In this document: positions 44,487-52,656 of the stretch, piece by piece
Numbering within the stretch: the first letter of the stretch is position 1
Layout of the letters: every line of letters begins with the position of its first letter
Assembly (NCBI RefSeq): GCF_026535915.1
Contig: NZ_JAFNPF010000001.1
Span: 682,001-746,000 of the forward strand
DNA from: Snodgrassella sp945267035
GTDB lineage: Bacteria > Pseudomonadota > Gammaproteobacteria > Burkholderiales > Neisseriaceae
DNA: 64,000 nt
Direction of reading: 5' to 3'
Translations under genes and position numbers: made by a program
The notes under the pieces: generated by a model
Database searches by the model: none
Told to the model about the DNA's origin: nothing
What the model saw: the letters and a program-made list of their open reading frames with translations, nothing else

Positions 44487-44998
44487 TAATAGTCACTGCC
44501 CCAGTCAACGCAGATATTTTTTTGTGCCAGATTGACTTCAATAATATATTGCGCAACAAACGGAATCAGCTTACGACCATAAGTGCCGTCAACTACCAAT
44601 ACATCGTGGGCACCCGTATCCATCAACGAGCTGATTGTGCCTAGATTCAGTTGTTCACGATTGTAAACGGTTAAACCTACTAAATCAGCCCAGTAATATT
44701 CATCGTCTTCGGTTTCGGCAAATGAGGCGCGATCAATTTCGATGGTATAGCCACGCAGTAATGCAGCTGCATCACGATCGGCTATGCCTTCAAATCTGAC
44801 CAGTAATTCTTCGCCGTTAATTTTACTTTCGGCTACAGTTACGGTCTGTGTCTGACCGTCTTTGCTCAGCTGCCATTGTGGAAAATCCAATAAACTATCG
44901 GTATATTCAGTATCGGTATGGATCTTTACCCATCCTTTGACACCAAATACGCCTTTAATATAGCCCATTGCCACCCATTGGCACTGTGTCGTATTCAT
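44486..44998 (-). CDS. rimM: 16S rRNA processing / 30S maturation protein RimM
   Basis: RimM assists maturation of the 30S head. The 170-residue protein has the N-terminal VAMGYIKGVFGVKGWVKIH, the FEGIADRDAAALLRGYTI stretch and the C-terminal PRC barrel (YYWADLVGLTV, DTGAHDVLVV, IPFVAQYIIEVNL). It is coupled to trmD and lies 11 bases after rpsP. Confidence 0.97.
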   Translation of the reverse strand: MNTTQCQWVAMGYIKGVFGVKGWVKIHTDTEYTDSLLDFPQWQLSKDGQTQTVTVAESKINGEELLVRFEGIADRDAAALLRGYTIEIDRASFAETEDDEYYWADLVGLTVYNREQLNLGTISSLMDTGAHDVLVVDGTYGRKLIPFVAQYIIEVNLAQKNICVDWGSDY

Positions 44999-45009
44999 CG
45001 TTATACAGC

Positions 45010-45258
45010 TTAAGCAGAAACTTTCTGTTCTTTAACCAGCTTGGCCACTGCTTCGCTAAGCTGAGCGCCTTGACCAACCCAGTGATTCAAGCGATCAGCA
45101 TTCAGACGAACGCGTTCCTGTTTTTCATTTGCAACAGGGTTATAAAAACCGACACGTTCAATGAAGCGACCATCACGACGGTTGTGAGAGTCTGCTACGA
45201 CAATATTATAGAATGGGCGATGTTTTGAACCACCGCGAGCCAAACGAATAACTACCAT
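45010..45258 (-). CDS. rpsP: 30S ribosomal protein S16
   Basis: S16 is a small primary-binding protein of the 30S subunit. The 82-residue protein has MVVIRLARGGSKHRPFYNIV, VADSHNRRDGRFIERVGFYNP and the VRLNADRLNHWVGQGAQLS stretch. It is the first gene of the operon, and its promoter must lie in the 45259-45400 region. Confidence 0.98.
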   Translation of the reverse strand: MVVIRLARGGSKHRPFYNIVVADSHNRRDGRFIERVGFYNPVANEKQERVRLNADRLNHWVGQGAQLSEAVAKLVKEQKVSA

Positions 45259-46051
45259 TGTGTATTCCTTAATGAAAAAATCGAAGTTTATTATTCTGTC
45301 AAAGGAGACAGAAAACTGCTAATTTTAGTGGGTAAAACCCTGTCTTGGCAAGTTGTTAATCGGTAGATGTTGTACATTTACTGTCATTAAACGCTGTTTA
45401 GGATTCAATTCACCCTTTCTGTCCTTGAAATAAAACAAATTCATCTTAGTCTAAATGGCATAGGATGAAGTTTCACTGTTCATGGTTTCGCGACAATTTA
45501 TTCATCAATTATGTGGATCTAACATGGATGAATCTTACTAACTAAAATACGCATCTGGATCATTAGGATAAAAGTTTTGTTTATCGTAAATTTATATTCT
45601 CTTAATGCTGGCAGAATTCAACTTTAATTAAATTCATAATCAAGGTAATTAGTATCTAAAAGACATAAAGGCGATAGGATTGTGAGTCGAACAAGATAAT
45701 AAAACGCAGAAAAATTGAAAATAATAAATTGCTACCAGTTAAGTGGTGCTGTGGCGATAGGGCGTAGTCATCGAAAAGTTGGCGGTAGAGTTGAACTGAA
45801 CAAGTTGAGAAATAGTTATTGTTATCGACTGAATAGCATAACGATCTGTGCTGAAGTGTCAGATATTAGCATTGTTTTTGTGAAATATATTTTATTAAAT
45901 ATCCAAAGAAAACGATATTTTAATTTATATAAATCAGGGGATTATTTTATTTATACCCTGATTTATGCAAGAACAATTGTGATTTTGGGGCTGCATCGGT
46001 TTGGTTCTTAGCGTATTATAGCAACCAAGTGTTTTTGCGGAATGTTAAACA
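45259..46051. other. 0.8 kb AT-rich intergenic stretch
   Basis: No gene is supported. A 98-codon plus-strand frame (45715-46011) has no family and no good ribosome binding site. AAATCAGGG (45931-45939) and CCCTGATTT (45956-45964) form a 9-bp stem. Promoters for the divergent rpsP and accA genes lie at the two ends. Confidence 0.5.
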
Positions 46052-47014
46052 ATGAAACAGATTTTTTTGGATTTTGAACAACCTATAGCTGAATTGGTAC
46101 AGAAAATTGATGAACTTCGCTTTGTACAGGACGAATCGGCTGTAGATATTTCCGAAGAAATCTCGCGCTTGAAAAAGAAAAGCGATGATTTAACCAAAAG
46201 TTTATTTTCTAAGCTGACTCCTGTGCAAATTTCACAGGTTTCTCGTCATGCTCAGCGACCCTACACCTTAGATTATATTGATGCCCTGTGTACAGACTTT
46301 GAAGAGCTTCATGGTGATCGAGCTTTTGCCGATGATGCGGCGATTGTTGGTGGTATGGCACGTTTTAATGGCGAAACAGTGATGGTTATCGGCCACCAAA
46401 AAGGGCGCGATACCAAAGAAAAAATTCGTCGTAATTTTGGTATGCCCAAGCCCGAAGGCTATCGCAAGGCATTGCGTTTGATGAAATTGGCGGAAAAATT
46501 TCAGATTCCAGTACTGACTTTTATTGATACTCCGGGAGCTTATCCAGGTATCGGTGCCGAGGAGCGCGGTCAGTCAGAAGCCATTGGACGAAATATCTAT
46601 GAACTGACCAGTTTACGTGTTCCGGTTATTTGTACCATTATCGGTGAGGGCGGTTCAGGCGGAGCATTAGCCATCGCTGTGGGTGATTACGTCAATATGC
46701 TACAATTTTCAACTTATTCTGTGATTTCTCCTGAAGGTTGTGCATCCATCCTATGGAAGACAGCAGAAAAAGCACCAGAGGCGGCACAAGCGTTGGGAAT
46801 AACGGCTAAAAGATTGCGTGATCTGAAACTGATTGATAAAGTGATCGAGGAACCACTAGGCGGTGCACATCGCAATTATCCAGAAATTATGCAACGGGTT
46901 AAAACAGTTTTGACGGCTCAGTTACATGAGGCCAAAGGAAAACCAATGGCTGATCTATTAACTCGTCGATTTGATCGTCTGATGAATTATGGACAATTCA
47001 GCAGCAGTAAATAA
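46052..47014 (+). CDS. accA: Acetyl-CoA carboxylase carboxyltransferase subunit alpha
   Basis: AccA with AccD moves the carboxyl group from biotin to acetyl-CoA, completing the reaction begun by AccC and AccB encoded at 5-7 kb. The 320-residue protein has the N-terminal helical LDFEQPIAELVQKIDELR, GRDTKEKIRRNFGMPKPEGY, LTFIDTPGAYPGIGAEERG and ICTIIGEGGSGGALAIAVGD. It overlaps tilS by 26 bases. accD is not in the window. Confidence 0.98.
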   Translation: MKQIFLDFEQPIAELVQKIDELRFVQDESAVDISEEISRLKKKSDDLTKSLFSKLTPVQISQVSRHAQRPYTLDYIDALCTDFEELHGDRAFADDAAIVGGMARFNGETVMVIGHQKGRDTKEKIRRNFGMPKPEGYRKALRLMKLAEKFQIPVLTFIDTPGAYPGIGAEERGQSEAIGRNIYELTSLRVPVICTIIGEGGSGGALAIAVGDYVNMLQFSTYSVISPEGCASILWKTAEKAPEAAQALGITAKRLRDLKLIDKVIEEPLGGAHRNYPEIMQRVKTVLTAQLHEAKGKPMADLLTRRFDRLMNYGQFSSSK

Positions 47015-48317
47015 TATTACTATTCGTTTAAGCCAAAGTATTGCACAGCAATGGTCAGCCACAATGGCTGACCGTTGTGTTTTGGCTGTGGGTCTAAGTG
47101 GTGGCTTGGATTCAGTCGTATTATTACATCTTTTGGCGCAACTGCGTTCAACCCTACCAATAACCTTATCAGCGATTCATGTTCATCATGGTTTAAGTCA
47201 GTATGCTGATCAATGGCAGCAATTTTGTCAGCAAATTTGTCACAATTGGTCTGTACCGCTGCAATCTTTTAAGGTTAAAGTGCATGCCAATGGAGATGGG
47301 ATAGAGGCGGCAGCACGTAAAGAACGCTATCGAATTTATCGTGAATGTCAGGCTGATGCAGTTGTGCTGGCGCACCATCTAAATGATCAGATTGAAACCT
47401 TTTTTCTCGCCGCATTGCGTGGCGGAGGTTTGCGAGCATTGGCGGCTATGCCTGCACAGCGTCAGCTGACTGAGCACAGTATGCTTTGGCGTCCATTGTT
47501 ATCGTTTGGCCGTGAAGATTTACAGGCTTATGCAGAAGCTTGGAAACTAGCTTACATAGATGACGATAGCAACACCAATACCGCCTATTTGCGTAACTGG
47601 TTACGCTTGTGTGGTCTACCGCCATGGCGCGAGCGCGTACCGCATCTGGATCATCAAATTGAAGCAGGAATCAAACGTTTGCAGGATGAACTCACCTTGA
47701 TAGAAGAGGTGGCAGCGGAAGATTGGGGCAAAATTCAAGATCAGAACCAGCGCTTTCAAATTTCCCAATGGCAAAAATTAACCGAAACAAGGCGTAAACA
47801 GCAATTGCGGTTGTTTGCACAAAATAATAATCTGGGTTTGTCTACAACTGTGGCTTTGGATGAATTCGCCCGTCAGCTTATGAACAACAAAACTGGGGCT
47901 GAATGGTCGCTACCGGAAGGCAAGGTCTTATCCTATGCTGATAAATTATGGATTCATCCCAAAAATGCTGTGCAACAATGGCCATGGTTAACTTGGTTAC
48001 CAGCAAAAATTAAAGATTTGCCATCAGATGGACTAATGGTATGGCGTAAAAATAGTTTTGGTCTGGCAGAAATCCAGCCTAATTGGATCATACGAACTGT
48101 TCAATCCCAAGACAAAATAACGTTACGGGGCATGCATAAAAACGTCAAGAAACTCTTACAAGAACGCAAAATCCCCCCATTTATGCGCCGTATTTGGCCA
48201 GTAATCTGTAATGGAGAAAACCAATGTATCGCAGTGATCAATATTGTGGTGGCCACTGATTTGGGTGTGGCAAATGGATGGATGCCATATATATCCAGTC
48301 TACCGGCTGGCGTTTAA
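46989..48317 (+). CDS. tilS: tRNA(Ile)-lysidine synthase
   Basis: TilS adds lysine to C34 of the AUA-reading tRNA-Ile. The 442-residue protein has the ATP pyrophosphatase loop GLSGGLDSVVLLHLL (SGGLDS at residues 37-42), HVHHGLSQYADQW, ADAVVLAHHLNDQIETF with LAALRGGGLRALAAM, and a C-terminal domain with VKKLLQERKIPPFMRRIWPV. The start overlaps the end of accA by 26 bases; a start nearer ATG codon 26 is possible but would cut close to the ATP loop. Confidence 0.95.
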   Translation: MDNSAAVNNITIRLSQSIAQQWSATMADRCVLAVGLSGGLDSVVLLHLLAQLRSTLPITLSAIHVHHGLSQYADQWQQFCQQICHNWSVPLQSFKVKVHANGDGIEAAARKERYRIYRECQADAVVLAHHLNDQIETFFLAALRGGGLRALAAMPAQRQLTEHSMLWRPLLSFGREDLQAYAEAWKLAYIDDDSNTNTAYLRNWLRLCGLPPWRERVPHLDHQIEAGIKRLQDELTLIEEVAAEDWGKIQDQNQRFQISQWQKLTETRRKQQLRLFAQNNNLGLSTTVALDEFARQLMNNKTGAEWSLPEGKVLSYADKLWIHPKNAVQQWPWLTWLPAKIKDLPSDGLMVWRKNSFGLAEIQPNWIIRTVQSQDKITLRGMHKNVKKLLQERKIPPFMRRIWPVICNGENQCIAVINIVVATDLGVANGWMPYISSLPAGV

Positions 48318-48510
48318 ACGTGGATAAAATATTCTGACTAGATACAACTTAATTTTTTTAATTATAATGACAGATTTGATTAAATGTAGACTTGGCTTTA
48401 AATTAAATTATTTGAAATAAATACTATTCCAGTATACGCTACAAGTTGATGAATAACATAATAATGCTTAAATTATATTAATAGTTTTCTATAATTAAAA
48501 TTAAAATCAT

Positions 48511-49506
48511 TCATCTTAGAAACAATTTAATTTGATTGGCAATAGACTCAGCTAATTTTACAGGTACAGCATTTCCAATCATTTTATAGGCATCAGATAA
48601 AGAATTGTAATAGAATTTAAAATCATCAGGAAATGTTTGAATTCTTGCACATTCTCTCACTGATAATCTTCGATATAACTTTTCCATTCCTTTAACAAAT
48701 TGGAATTTATCTTTCTCTACCTTAATCATAATTGGAGCTTGAGGATGAATAGGGGCGTGTCTAGCTCCAGCTTGAATAGTAAAACTTTGCTGCTGCCAGG
48801 TTCTAACTCTATTACGAGACATGAATATTGTTGAAAAATCACCAGTAAAATATTCATGATTGAGTACAACTAAATTATCTCCATGTGATTTATTTTTTTC
48901 CAAAGCTGGAACTGCGGAATTCTGTAAATCAAAAATTGAATCTTTCAATGAAACTTTTTTTTCAAAAGGTGTCGGGAATTCAAATTTAATTTGTAAATCT
49001 TTTCTAAAACCTACATAAAATACTCTTTTACGATCCTGAGGAACGCCGAAATCGGAAGCGTTTAAAGTTTTTATGAATAAATCATATCCAATTCCTGCAT
49101 TTCCAAATAAATATGTAATATTTTGAACAGCTTCTAGATGTCGCTTGGACATCATTCCAGATACATTTTCAGCAACAAAAAATTTCGGTTGTAAATCTGC
49201 TAAAATTCGAATAAATTCAAAAAATAATTTACCTCTATCGTCACTTATACCTCTTAATGCCCCTGCTTCAGACCAACTTTGACAAGGTGGACCACCTATA
49301 ATTCCATCAATTATATTAGTATTTTTTAAAAATATATCAGAGTTTATATTTCGAATATCTCCTTTGATTAAAGGTGCAGAATGGTTTTTTTCATAAGTTT
49401 CCCAAATAGATTTATCATACTCGTTTGCACCAATGATTTTAAAACCAGCATTTTTGAAACCCAAATCAAGCCCACCAGCTCCTGAGAACAATGAAATTAT
49501 ATTCAT
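48511..49506 (-). CDS. DNA (cytosine-5) methyltransferase, M.NgoPII-like
   Basis: The 331-residue protein shows all main m5C motifs: LFSGAGGLDLGF for SAM (residues 6-17), the catalytic GGPPCQSWSEAG with Cys75, AENVSGM (112-118), QDRKRVFYVGFR, and the C-terminal YRRLSVRECARIQTFPDDF and YKMIGNAVPV. From memory it is very like the gonococcal enzyme that methylates GGCC. The restriction gene lies 14 bases upstream on the same strand. The pair is AT-rich and set between tilS and the sigma factor, which suggests acquisition. Confidence 0.93.
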   Translation of the reverse strand: MNIISLFSGAGGLDLGFKNAGFKIIGANEYDKSIWETYEKNHSAPLIKGDIRNINSDIFLKNTNIIDGIIGGPPCQSWSEAGALRGISDDRGKLFFEFIRILADLQPKFFVAENVSGMMSKRHLEAVQNITYLFGNAGIGYDLFIKTLNASDFGVPQDRKRVFYVGFRKDLQIKFEFPTPFEKKVSLKDSIFDLQNSAVPALEKNKSHGDNLVVLNHEYFTGDFSTIFMSRNRVRTWQQQSFTIQAGARHAPIHPQAPIMIKVEKDKFQFVKGMEKLYRRLSVRECARIQTFPDDFKFYYNSLSDAYKMIGNAVPVKLAESIANQIKLFLR

Positions 49507-49520
49507 TTATACAACTCTTT

Positions 49521-50405
49521 TTACTCTAAAAAAAAGGTGATTAGTTTAGCATCTTTTAGTTTTGCAGGATTATCAGGAGTTTTTATTTTTACGTCTTTTA
49601 TCACTAAGTTTTTAAACTCTTTTGCAGTATTTTCTAACTCGTTGCGATCTTCATCGCTAAATGTTAAATATTTTTCTATGTTAATTAAAGTCATCATGTT
49701 AAACAAAGCGTTTTTTTTAGGTTGATATATATAATTAAACACTTTGAAAGGATTATCAATATGCCACATCCCACGTATTCTTAAATTTGTAATTCCTAAA
49801 GGATCTACTTTATTTACTCTTCCTAATTCTTTTGTCTCAGAAAATTCAATTCCGTTTATAGTAGAAATCCCATCTTTTATTTTCGACTTAATCTTATTAT
49901 AAATATCTAAACTAGCTGCGTAATCAACACCATATACAAAGCATAAAGAAATAAGTGATTTGGTTTCTTTATTTTCATTATTTTGTTCTTTTTTTAATTC
50001 TCCTATTGCATAAATCATGTCTTTTTCAATCCAATTTTCACAAGAAATACATGCATTATTCAACATTGGACAATCGTAATGTAATTTTGCCATGGGATAG
50101 GAAGAATTTAAAGCTAGGGCGGCGTTGGAAGTTTCAATTTTTTTTATTTCGATCGCATCACCTTCTCTTATCATGGCATCGGGAGGATTACTTTGATTTC
50201 CAATATAACTAAATAATTCCGCTTTTTTTTCTACACGTTTTAATTGGTCTATTTCATTAACAGTTCCACAAAATAAATCAATAATAAATTCTTCAAGTCC
50301 TTTACCTTCATTGTTGACTTTATTTCTTCCACTATAGTTATTTTGTATAGAAGATGGAGGTAGGTGTATTAAATTTAATATAGCTTTTATTACATTAGTT
50401 TTCAT
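49521..50405 (-). CDS. Type II restriction endonuclease, NgoPII family
   Basis: The 294-residue protein resembles the NgoPII restriction enzyme group in NQSNPPDAMIREGDAIEIKK (the PD...ExK-type catalytic core: PPDAM then DAIEIKK), ALALNSSYPMAKL, ELGRVNKVDPLGITNLRIRG and MWHIDNPFKVFNYIYQ. It should cut GGCC unless methylated by the neighbouring enzyme; the target is inferred from the family. The frame is intact, so the system may be active. It is upstream of the methyltransferase in one probable operon. Confidence 0.88.
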   Translation of the reverse strand: MKTNVIKAILNLIHLPPSSIQNNYSGRNKVNNEGKGLEEFIIDLFCGTVNEIDQLKRVEKKAELFSYIGNQSNPPDAMIREGDAIEIKKIETSNAALALNSSYPMAKLHYDCPMLNNACISCENWIEKDMIYAIGELKKEQNNENKETKSLISLCFVYGVDYAASLDIYNKIKSKIKDGISTINGIEFSETKELGRVNKVDPLGITNLRIRGMWHIDNPFKVFNYIYQPKKNALFNMMTLINIEKYLTFSDEDRNELENTAKEFKNLVIKDVKIKTPDNPAKLKDAKLITFFLE

Positions 50406-50560
50406 TATTTTGACTCATAAGTTGAATGGAGTATTATACTTAATCAATTCTAAAAAAATAAGTAAATTTTATTTATACTGATTATAAATCGTTTAGGTAG
50501 GAATAATTCCGTATCATGACTTATAATTTTCTATTTTAAATCATGATAAATATAAAAAAA

Positions 50561-50719
50561 TTACCAGAGCAAAATTTTTAAAGTACTAATTGTAAGCTTA
50601 GTTTTTTTTAAGTTTTCATTATTTAAATCTTTACATGTTTCAGCCGGAGAAATGAATCCGCTAAGTAGTTGATGGAAAGCAAAGTTGTAATGGTAAGGTA
50701 TCTTTTTGTGGTTAAAGTG
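50561..50719 (-). pseudogene. Probable 3' remnant of an insertion-sequence transposase
   Basis: On the minus strand a frame of about 52 codons ends at 50561. It contains KKIPYHYNFAFHQLL followed by SGFISPAETCK, which resembles the C-terminal end of IS3/IS481-type DDE transposases (YNF..PHQ.L.G..SPAE). No start, inverted repeats or the remaining gene were found. Confidence 0.4.
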
Positions 50720-51180
50720 TTATATTATAAATATAAATTATGGATTAATAGGCAGAATATTACGTGGTAATGATGTTGGTTGGCATGGTTTATGTTTATA
50801 AATGTTAATGTATGTCTACTGACTATGGGTTGATGATTTGGTGAAATGGATATGGTTGCCAGTATTACTCGGAGGAGGAGTAATTGGGTTGTATCTAAAC
50901 TTAATCAGATTTTGCTGTGTGATGTTGAATATAAATGTCAGAACTTTTTGTTAAGGGATTTGATTTCTGTTGTTCAGGCTTGTTAATAGGTTGGTAAAAG
51001 GTTGTTGGAAAATTAATTTATTAAATGAGCAGGTGAAGTCGGTTGGATGAATAATGGGATGCTGTTGATAAAGGGTCTACTGAAAAAAATGGGTTTGCCT
51101 GTTAAGTATTTCTTATCCATATTTATTGGTGTTTTCTGCTAAGTCTAACAAGGGGCTGACAATAAAAAGGAGAAAGAAAT
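50720..51180. other. Intergenic stretch before the ECF sigma factor
   Basis: No gene was supported. A 47-codon frame at 50846-50989 lacks recognisable similarity. The AAAGGAGAAAG just upstream of 51181 is a strong ribosome binding site for the sigma factor. Confidence 0.45.
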
Positions 51181-51783
51181 ATGCAAGATGGGTTAAGTAA
51201 TTTTGTAGAGGAGCAATTGTTAATTAGTCAGGCACAAAAAGGTGACAGGCAGGTTTTTGATAAATTGGTGCGCCGTTATGAACATCGTCTTATTCATTTT
51301 CTTCATCGTTGCACTCATGATGAACAATCGGCACAGGATGTTATGCAGGAAACTTTGCTCAAGGCATATAGGGCGTTACCTCAATTTAGAGGTGATAGCC
51401 GGTTTTTTACGTGGCTTTGTTGTATTGGTAAAAATACTGCAAGAACGATGCATACCATCAATAGCCGCCATTCAGCTTTAATTAGTGATTTTAATGATGA
51501 TGATGGTGAAGCAATGATGATTATGGATATGCTACCGGATTTTAAAACTCCAGAAAGATATTTGCTTAATCGGGAGCTTCTGGATATTTTGGATAAGACG
51601 ATTAAGCAGTTGCCTGAATGTTTGCGTGAGTCGATTTTGTTATGTGAAATTGAAGGATTGTCATATGAGGAAATCGCTAATAGACAACGGTGTCCAATTG
51701 GCACTATCCGTTCGCGCATTGCTCGTGCGCGTGAATTAATATCGGTGCAAATCAAGCATCATTTTGGTCAGGAAGAGATCTAA
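51181..51783 (+). CDS. rpoE: ECF RNA polymerase sigma factor (RpoE/AlgU group)
   Basis: The 200-residue protein has sigma region 2 (GDRQVFDKLVRRYEHRLIHF, DVMQETLLKAYRALPQFRGD, FFTWLCCIGKNTARTM) and region 4 (LPECLRESILLCEIEGLSYEEIA, GTIRSRIARARELI). It belongs to the envelope-stress RpoE group in length and motifs. Unlike most relatives, no anti-sigma gene (rseA/mucA) follows within 500 bases. Strong ribosome binding site AAGGAG lies upstream. Confidence 0.9.
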   Translation: MQDGLSNFVEEQLLISQAQKGDRQVFDKLVRRYEHRLIHFLHRCTHDEQSAQDVMQETLLKAYRALPQFRGDSRFFTWLCCIGKNTARTMHTINSRHSALISDFNDDDGEAMMIMDMLPDFKTPERYLLNRELLDILDKTIKQLPECLRESILLCEIEGLSYEEIANRQRCPIGTIRSRIARARELISVQIKHHFGQEEI

Positions 51784-52320
51784 GGGGTGTAGACGGTTTT
51801 TAATCGTTTATCGTTCAGATAGATGGTTATTAAAATGATATGTTGTGGTTGAGTAATATTCTTTATTTTCTATAAAACTTTTGTGCTTGAAGGTGACATT
51901 TTGGTGCTGCTTTATACCAAATACCAAGAATGAAATAGCATAAGGGTTTAAGGTTTTTAATGATTTATTTATCTCTTTATTTGAATAACCGTTGTTTATT
52001 CAATTGTCTGCCCAGTTTTTTATGCTTAGGTTTGATTTGAGCCTGTCTGTACATAAGTTCTTCAATGTTTCAATTATTTCAATTATCTAGAAAATTAGGT
52101 TTTGTTTTATTGAAAGAAGTGATGCTAACTGTCTAATATTTCTTTAATTTTGCTAAGTGTTGATAAGAAAAGGGAAAAAATTTATTAGATTTCCCCTTGA
52201 ATTGTGGTGGTCTATCCTTACTTTATTTACCGAAACAATTTTTTATGTCCTGCAAGTTTTGCGGGTTTGTATTGACCAAATTTATGTGCTTCATGGCACC
52301 GAAGATGTGGAGAAGATATT
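51784..52320. other. Spacer between the sigma factor and groES
   Basis: No gene or anti-sigma remnant was recognised. The right part carries a heat-shock-type promoter. No CIRCE element (TTAGCACTC and its inverse) is present. Confidence 0.5.
52196..52225 (+). promoter_or_regulatory. Possible sigma-32 heat-shock promoter of groESL
   Basis: CTTGAA at 52196-52201, preceded by CCC, is followed after 14 bases by CCTTACTTTA at 52216-52225. The first box fits the sigma-32 -35 consensus (CTTGAAA); the second is a poor match to CCCCATNT. Confidence 0.4.
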
Positions 52321-52608
52321 ATGACTATTCGTCCTTTAAATGATCGCGTTGTCGTTAAACGTCTGGAAGCAGAAGAGAAAACTGCTTCTGGTATTGTATT
52401 GCCTGGTTCAGCAGCAGAAAAACCGGATATGGGTGAGGTATTGGCTGTGGGCAATGGTAAGTTGTTGGAAAACGGTGATCGTCAGGCATTGGATGTTAAA
52501 GTTGGCGATAAGGTGATTTTTGGCAAATACAGTGGTCAGACTGTTAAAGTTGATGGTGAAGAGCTGCTGGTAATGCGCGAAGAAGACATTTTCGGTATTG
52601 TTGAATAA
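52321..52608 (+). CDS. groES: Co-chaperonin GroES
   Basis: GroES caps the GroEL folding chamber. The 95-residue protein has IRPLNDRVVVKRLEAEEKTA with the mobile loop SGIVLPGSAAEKP, and GDKVIFGKYSGQTVKVDGEE. groEL follows after 48 bases. Confidence 0.98.
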   Translation: MTIRPLNDRVVVKRLEAEEKTASGIVLPGSAAEKPDMGEVLAVGNGKLLENGDRQALDVKVGDKVIFGKYSGQTVKVDGEELLVMREEDIFGIVE

Positions 52609-52656
52609 GTTATTAGACTATTGTAAATATTGATTTTTAATTATTAGGAGTTTGAA

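Noticed and set aside
45715..46011. 98-codon plus-strand frame before accA
   Set aside because: No ribosome binding site, unusual composition, and a terminator-like stem lies inside it; judged to be chance.
50846..50989. 47-codon frame MDMVASITRRRSN before the sigma factor
   Set aside because: No family resemblance and only a weak binding site; it is not adjacent to a gene it could lead.
52130..52320. Search for a CIRCE operator upstream of groES
   Set aside because: The TTAGCACTC-N9-GAGTGCTAA pattern is not present; only a sigma-32-like box was found.
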